This document shows, piece after piece, positions 1-9,154 of a stretch of 64,000 bases of DNA (its first letter is position 1; each line of letters starts with the position of its first letter). Below the pieces are notes generated by a model. It was not told the DNA's origin and ran no database searches. It saw nothing but the letters and a program-made list of their open reading frames with translations. This stretch comes from Cohnella phaseoli (GTDB lineage Bacteria; Bacillota; Bacilli; Paenibacillales; Paenibacillaceae). The translations under genes and the position numbers were made by a program. The stretch is from assembly GCF_003386235.1 (NCBI RefSeq), contig NZ_QRDZ01000036.1, positions 1 through 64,000 on the forward strand, written 5' to 3'.

Positions 1-77
1 TCGGCGGCTTTCCTGGGGCCTATCTCATCGCTCAATCTGACTGCTTCCTCTTTAAATGCCTTGTCGTATCTGTTCAT
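1..77 (-). CDS. IS3-family transposase OrfA, N-terminal part (runs off window)
   Basis: Only the first 25 codons are in the window. Read on the minus strand from the ATG at 75-77 they begin MNRYDKAFKEEAVRLSDEIG and continue PRKAA. This is the typical start of the helix-turn-helix OrfA protein of IS3-type insertion sequences, which binds the element ends and is made into the full transposase by programmed frameshifting into OrfB. The rest lies to the left of the window, so I cannot tell whether the element is intact. No clear terminal inverted repeat could be assigned in the window; a C/G-rich stretch near 346-366 is a possible end but unproven. Confidence 0.7.
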   Translation of the reverse strand, partial: MNRYDKAFKEEAVRLSDEIGPRKAA

Positions 78-257
78 TGTCACTCGTCCCCTCGTCTGCT
101 TTCATTTTATTTCATACGAGGGTGTTTTTCGACTGCATTTTTATCGTAGCACTCCATCTACTCTCCCTGCCACACAAATCCGAATCTGAATACTCTTCTC
201 CTCCTGAATGATGTGGAGCCCTCTCACGCTCCTTGTCTTCGCTGTTAACCCTGAAAG

Positions 258-301
258 CAAAAAAGACCTGCATCGATACAAAATCGTGTAGACACAGGTC
301 T
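258..301 (-). terminator. Intrinsic terminator, minus strand
   Basis: Arms AGACCTG (295-301 read on minus) and CAGGTCT (264-270) close a hairpin with a second inner pairing (CGAT/ATCG), followed on the minus strand by a run of T (258-263). It lies downstream of the decayed minus-strand ORF at 426-653 and upstream of the transposase start. Confidence 0.6.
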
Positions 302-425
302 ATAAAAAGGAAATGGTTTATAGCATGATTGCGAAATACCAAAATGCAAACTGGACCCCCCGGGGCAGAAATTTACAGAGCAACCTTCTTACAATCAACC
401 AAGTACCCCGGGAAATTTTTTCGTT

Positions 426-653
426 TTATAAAATCTCTACAGGGATTTCATTAGGTATATCTAGAGAAGTGAATACAAAATAACCGTTTTCATCAAAACG
501 AATAAAACGGACAAAATGATCTGCAACAAAATATTTTAAGCCGTCAGATTCTCAAGAAATCCTTTATCCTAGACAGTTTTCTAGCTTCCTAAGAACAGCA
601 TCATATAACTTCTGACTTTCAATGTATAGTATCAGAAATTTGATGGGTAACAT
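426..653 (-). pseudogene. Decayed small ORF of unknown function
   Basis: From an ATG at 651-653 the minus strand reads MLPIKFLILYIESQKLYDAV and continues to LENCLG. It then hits two in-frame stops and resumes in the same frame with ESDGLKYFVADHFVRFIRFD, ending ...FTSLDIPNEIPVEIL at a stop at 426-428. About 75 codons in one frame broken only by two nonsense codons suggests a recently inactivated gene. I do not recognise the family. It sits between an IS3 element and a defence-like gene, consistent with accessory DNA. Confidence 0.4.
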
Positions 654-895
654 GAAAGGTTATGATATTGAGCTTGGGAATCAGCACAACTAGTGGGAGA
701 ACGCAAGCCAAACGTAACCCCCGAAGAGGGTGTGGCCCTTGGACTCAATTAAAATCAACATTATAATATATATGTTGACAATTAACAGCATCCTGAGTCG
801 AAAGAAGGAGTTTTTTTCTAACTGTTGAAATTATTTATAAGAAATTGTTTACTGCATATGTATGACTAAAGCCCTGGATGGTTGAGGTGTTAATT

Positions 896-3800
896 ATGGC
901 TGCGATTGATGTCCGTATAGATAAATGGAAAAAGCGACTCCTTGATTTGGGCAAGAAAAACAGACTCATTAATTATCGGGAAACCAAACGTTCCAACATA
1001 AAGATTGTAAGTCCTGAGCTTGCTGAATTGTTCAGGCTGCTAGTCGTGAATGAGACAGCCTTAGAATTCCCTTTCCCTTATGAAGAACTCGAAGATGAGG
1101 ACGATGAAGCTACTGAGCCATTTACTTCACTTGGTGATATCCAAACTAACCAATCAATCAAAGAGCAACAGAAGACTTTAAGAAACCTTAGAAATAAAGC
1201 TAAGACAGCACTTGAAGAGCAGGGTGTCAATATCCTATATCTTACATTTGGTTTTCTCAAATGGAAGGAGAGCCTGGACTCTGACCAAACAATCACATCC
1301 CCTATCGTGCTTGTTCCAGTTACACTTACATTAGAGTCCATTACATCCCCTTTTGTCCTGCGTCTACATGAAGACGAGGTCGTTATCAACCCAACACTAA
1401 AATATAAGATGGAGCACGAATTTGGGGTAACTCTACTTGAATTTGATGCACATGAAGACAACATAACAGATTATCTCACAACCCTCAGCAAAACAGTTAT
1501 TAAAAACAAATGGGAAGTTGCCCTTGAAACGGGACTAAGCCTACTCTCATTTCTGAAAATAAACATGTATGAAGACCTAGATAAAAATCAAGACAAAATT
1601 AAATCCCATCCCGTTCTTCTTGGGTTATCTGGAGACAGAACTCAAATAAAAACATTGCCAGCTGAATTCAATCACTATAATCATGACAAGAAGACACGGG
1701 CTATAGATACGTTTCAAGTTGTAGATGCTGATTCCAGCCAGCAAGATGCCATTCTTTATTCAAAGAAGGGTGTCAGTTTTGTGCTGCAAGGCCCCCCAGG
1801 CACCGGGAAAAGCCAGACCATAACAAACATAATCGCAGAGAGTCTTGCTGAAGGTAAGCGAGTCCTCTTTGTGTCTGAGAAAATGGCAGCACTTGAGGTA
1901 GTACATAAACGCCTGTCTCAAGCCGGCCTCTCAGATTTTTGTTTGACCCTACACAGCCATAAAGCCAATAAGAAAGAGGTTCTGAATGATCTCGGACGTA
2001 CATTAGTTTTAAACAGATTTAAAGTTCATGAAGAGGCAATCTCACAGCTTGAATTACTTGAGAGACAAAGAGAAAAACTGAACCATTATGTCACGGAGCT
2101 CCATACGATCATACAGCCTCTTAATCAATCTCTATATATGGTTAATGGGAAATTGGCAAACTTGTATGAGACCCCCGACGTGATATTCACCATTAACAAC
2201 GTTGCTGAAACAACACCGGAACAATTGAATCGATATAAATACCTCCTGAATGAGTTATCCAAGATCATTGGAAAAATGACCGCTGATTATGTTCTTAACC
2301 CATGGAGAAATTGCAACGTTCCTAATGTCTCTCACGAGTTAAGGCATGATATTGAAACAAATCTAAGGAAACTGTCCCCTGCCTTCGAAACACTTTTGAA
2401 GAATTTCAACAAAGCTAACATAACACTTGGTTTGAATAGGGGACCGAGCTTATCCGAAATAGGTGATCTCATTGAGATCCTCAATGTATCTGAGAAATCA
2501 CCAGGTATTCCGATTCATTGGGTAACAACGGACAATATATCCTTGCTTATTCAGCAAGCAGAGAAATATCTTGGGATGAAACAGGAGTATGAGGAATATC
2601 GGGATCATCTGCAGAAGGTGTACCATAGCGATTACTTCACAATGCAAGCGGAAGCTAGAAAGTTACAACTCCAAACAAAAATCTCAGACATTAAGCAGCT
2701 ATTAGACTCTGAAAGTTTTCCTACTGAAAATGATGTGATGAAGTTTGCAAGATCAATCATAAACGAATTATCCACGGTTTCCAAAAGATTAGAAGCCGTA
2801 TCTGCCGCGGCAGAAGGTATTGTTGAAACACTCAAAATTCCATACAAATCATCTATTGTCGGCTTAGAAAGCCTTCACGTGCTAATGAGTCATATACTTC
2901 TTAATCCAAGGCCAACCGAAGCGTGGTTTGAGCCTGGCAAATACACTGCTATTAAGAAGATATCCTTAGAGGCTAAGATTACCTACGACCAAATCAATGA
3001 AATTACAGCTTCAATTAGCAACCTCTTTGATAAAGAAATCTTTGAGTTGGATTTCTCATCTATGCTTAAACGGTTCAAAGTGGAATATACCTCTTGGTTT
3101 AAACACCTTAAGAAGAGTTACAGATCAGACAAGAAACATCTCCTTGGCTTAATGAAGGGCAGTAATCAAAAGATCGATGATCAAACAATTATTACCATTT
3201 TAAATCAGTTAAAGGATCTCTCCGAAAAGCATGCATGGCTAAAAGTGAATGATCCCCTCTTAACTGAACTACTTGGAGTCCATTACGCGGGGAAATTAAC
3301 AGACTGGGGACTGTTGGAACAATCACTTGAACATTTCTCAAGCATCATCAATTCGTTCTCGGGTGAACCAATTCCATCAAATGTTAAGGACTTCCTTATA
3401 AGCAGCAATTCTATCTATCAAAGCCTTAAAACTTACCATGAGAACCTAGGAATTATTAAGGACAATGATCTACCGCTTATACTTCAAAGAGTACTCTCAA
3501 CAACTTCGGATTATACGGCAATGGATTCACAGGTACTCCTTGAAATGATTACTGAAGTAACTAATTCACTACAGGATCTAGATGGGCTATTTACAGAAGT
3601 GACTAGACTTAGCAGTAGAGAGCTTTCATTTGATGAAGTAATGGACGACCTCTCCAAGCTCGAAATCATTCAGATTACTGATCTTACGATCAATACGGAG
3701 AGTGAACGTCTTAAAGAGACTTATCAAAACTTCTTCAATGGTAGTATCCAGACGGACTGGAATTCAATCTTAGGTTCATTATCTTGGACAGGTGATTTTA

Positions 3801-6427
3801 AAAAGATACATGAAAAATATGCTTTGCCCATGGATTATATTGCTAGCATTTGTTCCGACACAACTTTTATCTCTGAGGTCTCTACATACAATAAGAGCCT
3901 AAAAGATAGCTTGTCCCAGATACAAAAGGAATGGCGTTGGTATGCAGACCTCTTCGACAATAAAGAAGAATTACACCGGACAGACTTAACAGAGATATCC
4001 TTAAAGATTGACAATTGCTTAAATAACATTTCCTCATTGGAAGAATGGATTGATTTCCGTAGTTGTCGGGATGAGTGTAATAAAGAAGGCCTAGTGGAGT
4101 ATGTCCAGAAGATAGAAGAGCTTAAGATCGACAAAAATCAGATTGTAGGTACTTTCTTAAAGCGATTTTACCGACTTTGGGTAGACTCTGTGATCGTTAA
4201 GTTTCCTACGGTTAACTCATTCCGTAGTCGGAGTCACGATGAGATCATTCGTGAATTTAATCGCCTTGATCTGACTCAGCTTACTCTAGCCCGAACAAGG
4301 ATTAAAGAACGGTTAGTCTCGAGGTTACCGGATCTGAACACAGCAACAATGGCCGTAGATGAGGTCGGGATATTAAAACGTGAATTAGGGAAGCAGCGTA
4401 AAATACTTCCTCTTCGCAAGCTATTCCGAGCGATTCCTAATCTGTTGCTAACATTAAAGCCTTGTCTTATGATGTCTCCTCTTTCTGTAAGCCTATTTCT
4501 TGACGCAGATAATTACAATTTTGATGTTGTAATTTTTGACGAAGCCTCACAGGTTTGTACAGAAGATGCAATCGGAGCAATTATGAGGGGGAGCCAGGTT
4601 ATAATAGCCGGTGACAATAAACAGTTACCTCCAACAAGTTTCTTCGCCGCGAGTACATCAGATGGTGACTTTGATGCGGACGATTCTGATGATGAAGGTT
4701 TAGACGATACAGACGCCTTTGAGTCCATCCTTGATGAATCTTTAACTGTTCTTGCAGAGCGTACACTAAGATGGCATTACCGAAGCCGACATGAACATCT
4801 AATCGCATTCTCGAACGCAAAGATCTACAATCATGATCTAATCACATTTCCGTCTCACATTGATAAGATTCCTAATCACGGCGTCGAATACATTTATGTT
4901 GAAAACGGGGTTTATGATCGAGCAGGTAAAAGGTATAACTCCAGAGAGGCTGCACGTGTTGCAGAATTGGTTTATGAGCATTTCCGCAATTATCCTGACA
5001 GATCCTTAGGAGTTGTCACTTTCAGTGAAGCCCAACAGCAAGCCGTTGACGCTGCAATTCGTCAATTACGTTTACAAAACCAAGAGTACGAGAAATTCTT
5101 TAATGAGGATAAAGAAGAAGCATTCTTTATCAAGAACCTGGAGAATGTGCAAGGTGATGAACGTGATACGATTATCTTCAGCATTGGATACGCTAAAGAT
5201 CCAAACGGCATAATGTACATGAACTTCGGGCCTTTAAGCAGATCGGGCGGATTTCGCCGGTTAAACGTTGCCATAACCCGAGCCAAGTATAACGTGAAAT
5301 TAGTAGGATCAATTCGGCCAACCGACATAAAGCTGGAGAGTACAAACGCCGAGGGTGTCAAAATGCTACGTTCCTACATTGAGTTTGCTATCAATGGTCC
5401 TGACGCAATTCTTAACGAATTGACGTTCACCGATACAGTAAATGTAGATTCCCCATTTGAAGAATCTGTTTACGACTTTTTAGTAAAGAATGGATTCTCT
5501 ATAGCTACCCAAGTGGGTTGCTCCGGATATCGAATTGATCTTGCCGTTAAACACCCTACGTTAAGCGGTAGGTTCGTTCTAGGGATAGAATGTGATGGAG
5601 CTACTTATCATTCAGCTCGAACAGCTAGAGAACGTGATAGGCTGCGTCAAACTGTCTTAGAAGATATAGGCTGGAGGATCTATCGCATATGGTCTACCGA
5701 CTGGATTAAAGATCCTTTAGCAGAGGGCCGGAAGCTACTCGAAGCTGTCCATAAAGCTTTAAATGAATATTCAGAAGAAAGCAGCATAAATTCTGGAGCA
5801 ATGTCTAGATTTCAAGACGAACTCTTACAAGAATCGATAAACATTGAGGTCATTGAGAGTCCCGTATCGAATGATGATCATTCTTACGGCAACCCATATT
5901 CGTTCGATTATTACGAAGAGGCCAATGTGCATGAAGTTAAACGCCCTTCCGATGACACGACGTACTTGAAGAACGTAATCGAACATGTTGTCCAGAAGGA
6001 ATACCCTATCCATTTTGAATTACTGTGCAAAAGAGTAGCTAGGTTGTTTGGTAATCAGAAGGTGACTGTCAAAGTCCGGGATTCAGTCAACTATGTGATC
6101 GATAGGTACCTTGCGGATAAATTAGAAAAAAGGGATGATTTCCTCTGGATCAAGAGGGCCGATAAGATTAAAGCACGGGTCCCTCTTTCTAATGACATTG
6201 GGATTAGAGCAATAAATCATATTTCGAAAGAAGAAATCACTGAAGCAATGTTCCAGATAGTTAGCAAGAGTATTGGAATAACTACCACCGACCTTTACTT
6301 GGTTACTGCACGTGCGTTTGGATTCAGTAGAACTGGCGGCAACATCAATCATGCAATGCAACAAGCATGTGAGTATTTGATTGAATCAGGAGTTGTAAAG
6401 AATCAGAATGGGAAGATCGTTCTTTAA
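896..6427 (+). CDS. Giant DUF4011 / SF1 helicase / PD-(D/E)XK nuclease / DUF3320 protein, probable defence gene
   Basis: About 1843 residues. I chose the ATG at 896 because GAGGTG lies 6 nt upstream; an in-frame ATG at 878 is the alternative. In order: an N-terminal DUF4011-like segment (VRIDKWKKRLLDLGKKNRLI), Walker A GPPGTGKS near residue 300, and a ~900-residue mostly helical insertion. Then come Walker B FDEAS near 1213, DNKQLPP near 1240, NVQGDERD near 1416 and VAITRAK near 1457, which are superfamily I (Upf1/Dna2-like) helicase motifs. From about 1518 a nuclease fold with FEES, YRIDLAV and GIECDGATYH fits a Vsr/PD-(D/E)XK active site. The C-terminus resembles DUF3320. Proteins of this architecture are found in defence islands and I recall them as a reported single-protein antiphage system (Hhe); that name is from memory. 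Context (IS, ssrA island) supports defence. The small gene at 6460 follows at 32 bp. Confidence 0.8.
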   Translation: MAAIDVRIDKWKKRLLDLGKKNRLINYRETKRSNIKIVSPELAELFRLLVVNETALEFPFPYEELEDEDDEATEPFTSLGDIQTNQSIKEQQKTLRNLRNKAKTALEEQGVNILYLTFGFLKWKESLDSDQTITSPIVLVPVTLTLESITSPFVLRLHEDEVVINPTLKYKMEHEFGVTLLEFDAHEDNITDYLTTLSKTVIKNKWEVALETGLSLLSFLKINMYEDLDKNQDKIKSHPVLLGLSGDRTQIKTLPAEFNHYNHDKKTRAIDTFQVVDADSSQQDAILYSKKGVSFVLQGPPGTGKSQTITNIIAESLAEGKRVLFVSEKMAALEVVHKRLSQAGLSDFCLTLHSHKANKKEVLNDLGRTLVLNRFKVHEEAISQLELLERQREKLNHYVTELHTIIQPLNQSLYMVNGKLANLYETPDVIFTINNVAETTPEQLNRYKYLLNELSKIIGKMTADYVLNPWRNCNVPNVSHELRHDIETNLRKLSPAFETLLKNFNKANITLGLNRGPSLSEIGDLIEILNVSEKSPGIPIHWVTTDNISLLIQQAEKYLGMKQEYEEYRDHLQKVYHSDYFTMQAEARKLQLQTKISDIKQLLDSESFPTENDVMKFARSIINELSTVSKRLEAVSAAAEGIVETLKIPYKSSIVGLESLHVLMSHILLNPRPTEAWFEPGKYTAIKKISLEAKITYDQINEITASISNLFDKEIFELDFSSMLKRFKVEYTSWFKHLKKSYRSDKKHLLGLMKGSNQKIDDQTIITILNQLKDLSEKHAWLKVNDPLLTELLGVHYAGKLTDWGLLEQSLEHFSSIINSFSGEPIPSNVKDFLISSNSIYQSLKTYHENLGIIKDNDLPLILQRVLSTTSDYTAMDSQVLLEMITEVTNSLQDLDGLFTEVTRLSSRELSFDEVMDDLSKLEIIQITDLTINTESERLKETYQNFFNGSIQTDWNSILGSLSWTGDFKKIHEKYALPMDYIASICSDTTFISEVSTYNKSLKDSLSQIQKEWRWYADLFDNKEELHRTDLTEISLKIDNCLNNISSLEEWIDFRSCRDECNKEGLVEYVQKIEELKIDKNQIVGTFLKRFYRLWVDSVIVKFPTVNSFRSRSHDEIIREFNRLDLTQLTLARTRIKERLVSRLPDLNTATMAVDEVGILKRELGKQRKILPLRKLFRAIPNLLLTLKPCLMMSPLSVSLFLDADNYNFDVVIFDEASQVCTEDAIGAIMRGSQVIIAGDNKQLPPTSFFAASTSDGDFDADDSDDEGLDDTDAFESILDESLTVLAERTLRWHYRSRHEHLIAFSNAKIYNHDLITFPSHIDKIPNHGVEYIYVENGVYDRAGKRYNSREAARVAELVYEHFRNYPDRSLGVVTFSEAQQQAVDAAIRQLRLQNQEYEKFFNEDKEEAFFIKNLENVQGDERDTIIFSIGYAKDPNGIMYMNFGPLSRSGGFRRLNVAITRAKYNVKLVGSIRPTDIKLESTNAEGVKMLRSYIEFAINGPDAILNELTFTDTVNVDSPFEESVYDFLVKNGFSIATQVGCSGYRIDLAVKHPTLSGRFVLGIECDGATYHSARTARERDRLRQTVLEDIGWRIYRIWSTDWIKDPLAEGRKLLEAVHKALNEYSEESSINSGAMSRFQDELLQESINIEVIESPVSNDDHSYGNPYSFDYYEEANVHEVKRPSDDTTYLKNVIEHVVQKEYPIHFELLCKRVARLFGNQKVTVKVRDSVNYVIDRYLADKLEKRDDFLWIKRADKIKARVPLSNDIGIRAINHISKEEITEAMFQIVSKSIGITTTDLYLVTARAFGFSRTGGNINHAMQQACEYLIESGVVKNQNGKIVL

Positions 6428-6459
6428 GTCTAGTTCCACAGAATGAAGGAGGGCTTATT

Positions 6460-6720
6460 TTGGATCAATTAATCGAAGTACTTCAAGAAATTAGGGACGG
6501 TATATATACTATGAACTCCAACATTGAAGATTTAAAATCTTCTGTTGAAGAACTAAAGGGACAAGGGCTTTATAATTCAATCTCAGATGTATGTGACAAG
6601 TTGGAGTCCTTAACAAGCGATATCAAAGGAAACGGATTGTATGATAGTCTCAGTGATGTCTGTGATAAGTTAGACCAAATCTCAACAGTACTGGATTCAA
6701 TAGATACTAACACTATGTAA
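6460..6720 (+). CDS. Small coiled-coil protein with internal duplication, downstream partner of the helicase-nuclease
   Basis: 86 residues from a TTG start (6460) preceded by GAAGGAGGG, a strong ribosome binding site. The protein is acidic and heptad-patterned (MDQLIEVLQEIRDGIYTMNS...), with no membrane segment. It contains two near-identical blocks, GQGLYNSISDVCDKLESL and GNGLYDSLSDVCDKLDQI, about 27 residues apart, so it arose by internal duplication. It starts 32 bp after the helicase-nuclease stop and is followed directly by a terminator, so the two genes probably form one transcript. I do not recognise the family. A role as a regulator, sensor or oligomerisation partner of the large protein is inference from position only. 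Confidence 0.65.
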   Translation: MDQLIEVLQEIRDGIYTMNSNIEDLKSSVEELKGQGLYNSISDVCDKLESLTSDIKGNGLYDSLSDVCDKLDQISTVLDSIDTNTM

Positions 6721-6728
6721 ACACGAAG

Positions 6729-6752
6729 GCCCGCCAAAAGCGGGCTTTTATT
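6729..6752 (+). terminator. Intrinsic terminator of the helicase/coiled-coil operon
   Basis: GCCCGC-CAAAA-GCGGGC hairpin followed by TTTTATTTATTT, 9 bp after the stop codon of the small coiled-coil gene. Confidence 0.85.
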
Positions 6753-6904
6753 TATTTCTTCCCTGTATTCATTGCGGTCAGTTTCTACTGTCATTGCACT
6801 GCAACAGGGAAACTCACTGTATACATAACCAGAATGCCCCCACAAGCCAGGTTCAGCAAAATTTTCTGGCCCCAATGTACCCTACAACAAACCCATAAAA
6901 CACA

Positions 6905-6927
6905 GAAAAACCACCTCACGAGGTGGT
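6905..6927 (-). terminator. Intrinsic terminator after the displaced ssrA 3' fragment
   Basis: On the minus strand ACCACCT-CGTG-AGGTGGT is followed by TTTTTC. It stands just beyond the duplicated ssrA 3' end, as the native terminator stands beyond the intact gene, so it may be the original chromosomal ssrA terminator. Confidence 0.6.
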
Positions 6928-6941
6928 CTCACTGATGGTAT

Positions 6942-7044
6942 TGGTGGAGGAGAGGGGAGTCGAACCCCTGTCCGAAGACAACGCCACATGTGCTTCTACA
7001 GGTGTAGTGACAGATTTGATGTCATCCTAGAGACTCCCCGTCTC
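6942..7044 (-). repeat. Displaced copy of the ssrA 3' end (att-type direct repeat)
   Basis: About 100 bp almost identical to the 3' end of the intact tmRNA gene (9422-9524), including the terminal CCA, acceptor/T-arm region and last pseudoknot segment, with only scattered substitutions. Similarity stops abruptly near 7044. Integrases commonly use the 3' end of ssrA as an attachment site and leave such a truncated copy at the far end of the inserted island. I infer that 7045-9421 is the remains of an element bounded by these repeats. No integrase gene is visible between them. Confidence 0.8.
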
Positions 7045-7104
7045 CATTGAAGGTAACGCCGAGCTGATATATACTAAAATCAAAGCAATGAACGGAGGTT
7101 CATC

Positions 7105-7365
7105 ATGAAGTGGAACGAAGTGCAAAATCTTTACCCTAACGAATGGGTAGTCATTGAAGCTATTCAAGCACACTCAGATGACGGGCTCCGTCTCGTAGAC
7201 GAAATGGCAATTGTACAAAAGTTCGACGACTCTTTTGAAGCAATGAAGCAATGTAATGAATTGCAGAGAACTCGTCCAGCCAATGAATTTTACTTCTTTC
7301 ATACTTCTAGACCAAGGGTAGAAATTCGTGAACGGAGATGGATTGGAATTAGAGGTAGAGGATGA
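7105..7365 (+). CDS. Conserved hypothetical 86-residue protein (pairs with a retropepsin-like gene)
   Basis: Starts at an ATG preceded by AACGGAGG at good spacing; 86 residues beginning MKWNEVQNLYPNEWVVIEAI and ending RRWIGIRGRG. No signal peptide or membrane segment; acidic, probably a small soluble alpha/beta protein. I remember similar proteins in Bacillales encoded directly upstream of a small retropepsin-like aspartyl protease, and the same order is seen here: the stop TGA overlaps the ATG of the next (broken) gene. Its function is unknown to me. It appears intact although its partner is damaged. Confidence 0.6.
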   Translation: MKWNEVQNLYPNEWVVIEAIQAHSDDGLRLVDEMAIVQKFDDSFEAMKQCNELQRTRPANEFYFFHTSRPRVEIRERRWIGIRGRG

Positions 7366-7533
7366 ACATTGAACTTATTGACGGGTTACCTTTCATATCT
7401 GTTTCATTTCATTCCGATTGAAGTTGGAGAAATGAATTATGGGTTTGAAATCAACGGCATCTTAGGTTTTGATTTTATGCAATTAGCGGGTATCATTATT
7501 GATACTGAGATACTAAAGATTCATAAAAAGTAA
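7362..7533 (+). pseudogene. Retropepsin-like aspartyl protease remnant, internally deleted
   Basis: The ATG overlaps the previous stop (ATGA) and reads MNIELIDGLPFISVSFHSD followed by a stop at 7419-7421. In the next frame the sequence continues IEVGEMNYGFEINGILGFDF and MQLAGIIIDTEILKIHKK to a stop at 7531-7533. The N- and C-terminal pieces resemble the ends of a single small retropepsin-like protein, but the middle, which would carry the catalytic DTG motif, is missing. This looks like a deletion plus frameshift and the product should be inactive. Family assignment is from memory of similar sequences. Confidence 0.5.
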
Positions 7534-7548
7534 ATAGTGTGTATACGC

Positions 7549-7880
7549 TTAACTCCGACCATACCTCCAGCGAATATCACTTTCAGCAATCCAGTGCCCT
7601 CCCTGCTCCACCCTCGATGTTACTCGATCAATGTGCATTTGAACATCTTGTAAACCAATGTAATACAATACGACTCGATATCCTTGTTCATTTGCCATTT
7701 TCATATGTCGCAATGCAAAGCTTCCAGATAAAGTCGTTTCTATAGCAAAATTGTCCCTTTGGCTTATCAACTGTCGAATCAGCTTTACCGCTTCTCTTCC
7801 AATTTTTTCATCTCCAGTTGGAATGTATTACTTCCCTGTACGGACTCGCCCTTTTCCACTTAGTGCGATCGAACCCCAAT
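7549..7880 (-). pseudogene. Zeta-toxin-like kinase fragment
   Basis: On the minus strand a frame reads YIPTGDEKIGREAVKLIRQL, then ISQRDNFAIETTLSGSFALR, HMKMANEQGYRVVLYYIGL and HIDRVTSRVEQGGHWI up to SDIRWRYGRS and a stop at 7549. The FAIETTLSG, GYRVVLYYIGL and RV..R...GGH..... segments match the core of zeta-toxin/AAA-type kinases. A stop at 7828-7830 interrupts the frame. The N-terminal P-loop part is absent, because the 275-bp ssrA-flank repeat begins there (7884), and the C-terminal helices are also missing. It is therefore a dead fragment. The exact left boundary of homology is uncertain. Confidence 0.6.
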
Positions 7881-7883
7881 CAG

Positions 7884-8158
7884 GCTCCCCAATCGAATCC
7901 GACCATTTCATGTCGGAGTTCTCGTGTCGCAATTTTTGGGAGGCTCGGGGGTATCTGACTTCATTGATTGAACTTGCTGCCGCGGCTAATTCGACGAGGA
8001 CAACCTCAGCGGTAGAATCAGATGCCGTGCTCGGTTTGCTCCGCAAACCTGTGCGCGGAACGCCCCCAAGTGTCCTCCTTCGGATTCAGGGTAATCGACT
8101 AACCCTCACTCCACGCAAAAAAGCCAGCCTCATGCGGCTGGCTTTGATGATGGTGGAG
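7884..8158. repeat. 275-bp direct repeat of the ssrA downstream flank, copy 1
   Basis: Same length as and nearly identical to 9155-9429, with only scattered substitutions. It contains a copy of the tmRNA terminator hairpin (AGCCAGCC/GGCTGGCT) and ends with the first 8 bases of the ssrA 3' end (TGGTGGAG), after which similarity stops. The boundary inside the tmRNA acceptor end suggests it was made by site-specific integration or by recombination between att sites rather than by random duplication. Confidence 0.85.
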
Positions 8159-8367
8159 CGTCCTTACCTAAAAACGAACCCACGAACTCCCCGTTATTGA
8201 CTTCAATTTCTTCGATCAAACTACGCAGTCTGTAGCGTCCTACACTGATCGGCTACTTGATTCTCGATGACCATCCTTTTGAACAGCTTTCTTGGAACAG
8301 AGCTTCTTGTAGTAATTATGAACCTTACCCGTTTTATTGAATAAACAAACCGGAGGAGCATCTTGTG
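8159..8367 (-). other. Coding remnant, unidentified
   Basis: No intact gene. On the minus strand an open stretch reads RYRLRSLIEEIEVNNGEFVG and is interrupted by a stop upstream. It may be the tail of a lost gene; I do not recognise it. Confidence 0.25.
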
Positions 8368-8760
8368 CTATTCATAGTGATCCCCTACGTGTGACAACAA
8401 AATCGCGCGTAACTCCTCTATTTCGGTAATCACTGCTAGAGGGCGGGGCTCTTGAGGTACTTGATAATTCTTCTTATTTAACCATATAGCTTTCAACCCT
8501 TCTTGTATTGGAGCCGCAACATCATTTGTCCAAGAGTCGCCCACGACAAGTACCTGTTCTGGTGGTAAAGAAGTCATACTTAGAACATAATGATAAATTT
8601 CTGGGCTTGGTTTTTCATAACCGATAACTTCGGATATGAACACATACTCTTTTGGAATGATACCATCTAATCCGATTGCCTCCAATTTATCATCCTGCCA
8701 CCCTTTGCTTCCATTCGTTATTACTCTAACGAGTTGAAGTTACCGATGGATACTGTAGCT
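8368..8760 (-). pseudogene. HAD-superfamily hydrolase, truncated
   Basis: The minus strand encodes LQLVRVITNGSKGWQDDKLE, then AIGLDGIIPKEYVFISEVIG, YEKPSPEIYHYVL and VLVVGDSWTNDVAAPI, ending LLSHVGDHYE at a stop at 8368-8370. HAD motif II (VITNG), motif III lysine (GYEKP) and motif IV (GDSWTND) are present and fit a YjjG/phosphatase-type HAD protein. The N-terminal catalytic DxD motif I is missing: an in-frame stop lies just upstream of LQLV and preceding codons do not give a HAD start. A TTG-started 105-residue product is possible but lacks the nucleophile. Confidence 0.65.
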
Positions 8761-9154
8761 CAACTTTTCTGCCCGTCCCTCATCGCCGTATAAGGAAAAT
8801 CTTCCGTCTCTTTATTCTTCATTTTGCTCTCCCCACCCGTGGTACGATTTGAGCTAAATTGCCCGATATTTTATAAAAAAATTCATGTAACCATTTCATT
8901 TAATGAATAGTACTTCACCATTTCCATTACTACATCTCCTGGAAGTTTCAACTTAAATATATGTATGATTAAATTATTCAATTACCCCAACAATCCTACT
9001 ATACCATAAAATGGGTATTTTAAACTTCGGCTGATAAGGTAACATGAAATATGACTACTCGGTCTGTGAAACGTCCTCCTTAATGGATCTACGGCTACAA
9101 TTTCAAGACATAGAAAAACCTGCCCTCATGAGGACTGGGACGATTCCCCTCCTA
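8761..9154. other. AT-rich spacer without recognisable gene
   Basis: No convincing coding sequence. Short frames upstream of the HAD remnant may be its decayed N-terminus. The sequence up to the second 275-bp repeat is AT-rich and low in information. Confidence 0.4.

Noticed and set aside
346..366. C/G-rich palindrome near 346-366 as the end of the IS3 element
   Set aside because: It is about 270 bp from the transposase start, further than usual for IS3 elements, and a decayed gene's terminator lies between them; no matching other end is in the window.
7751..8200. A 149-codon plus-strand open frame over the duplicated segment
   Set aside because: It overlaps the zeta-toxin-like fragment and the repeat, has no ribosome binding site, and is explained by the duplication.
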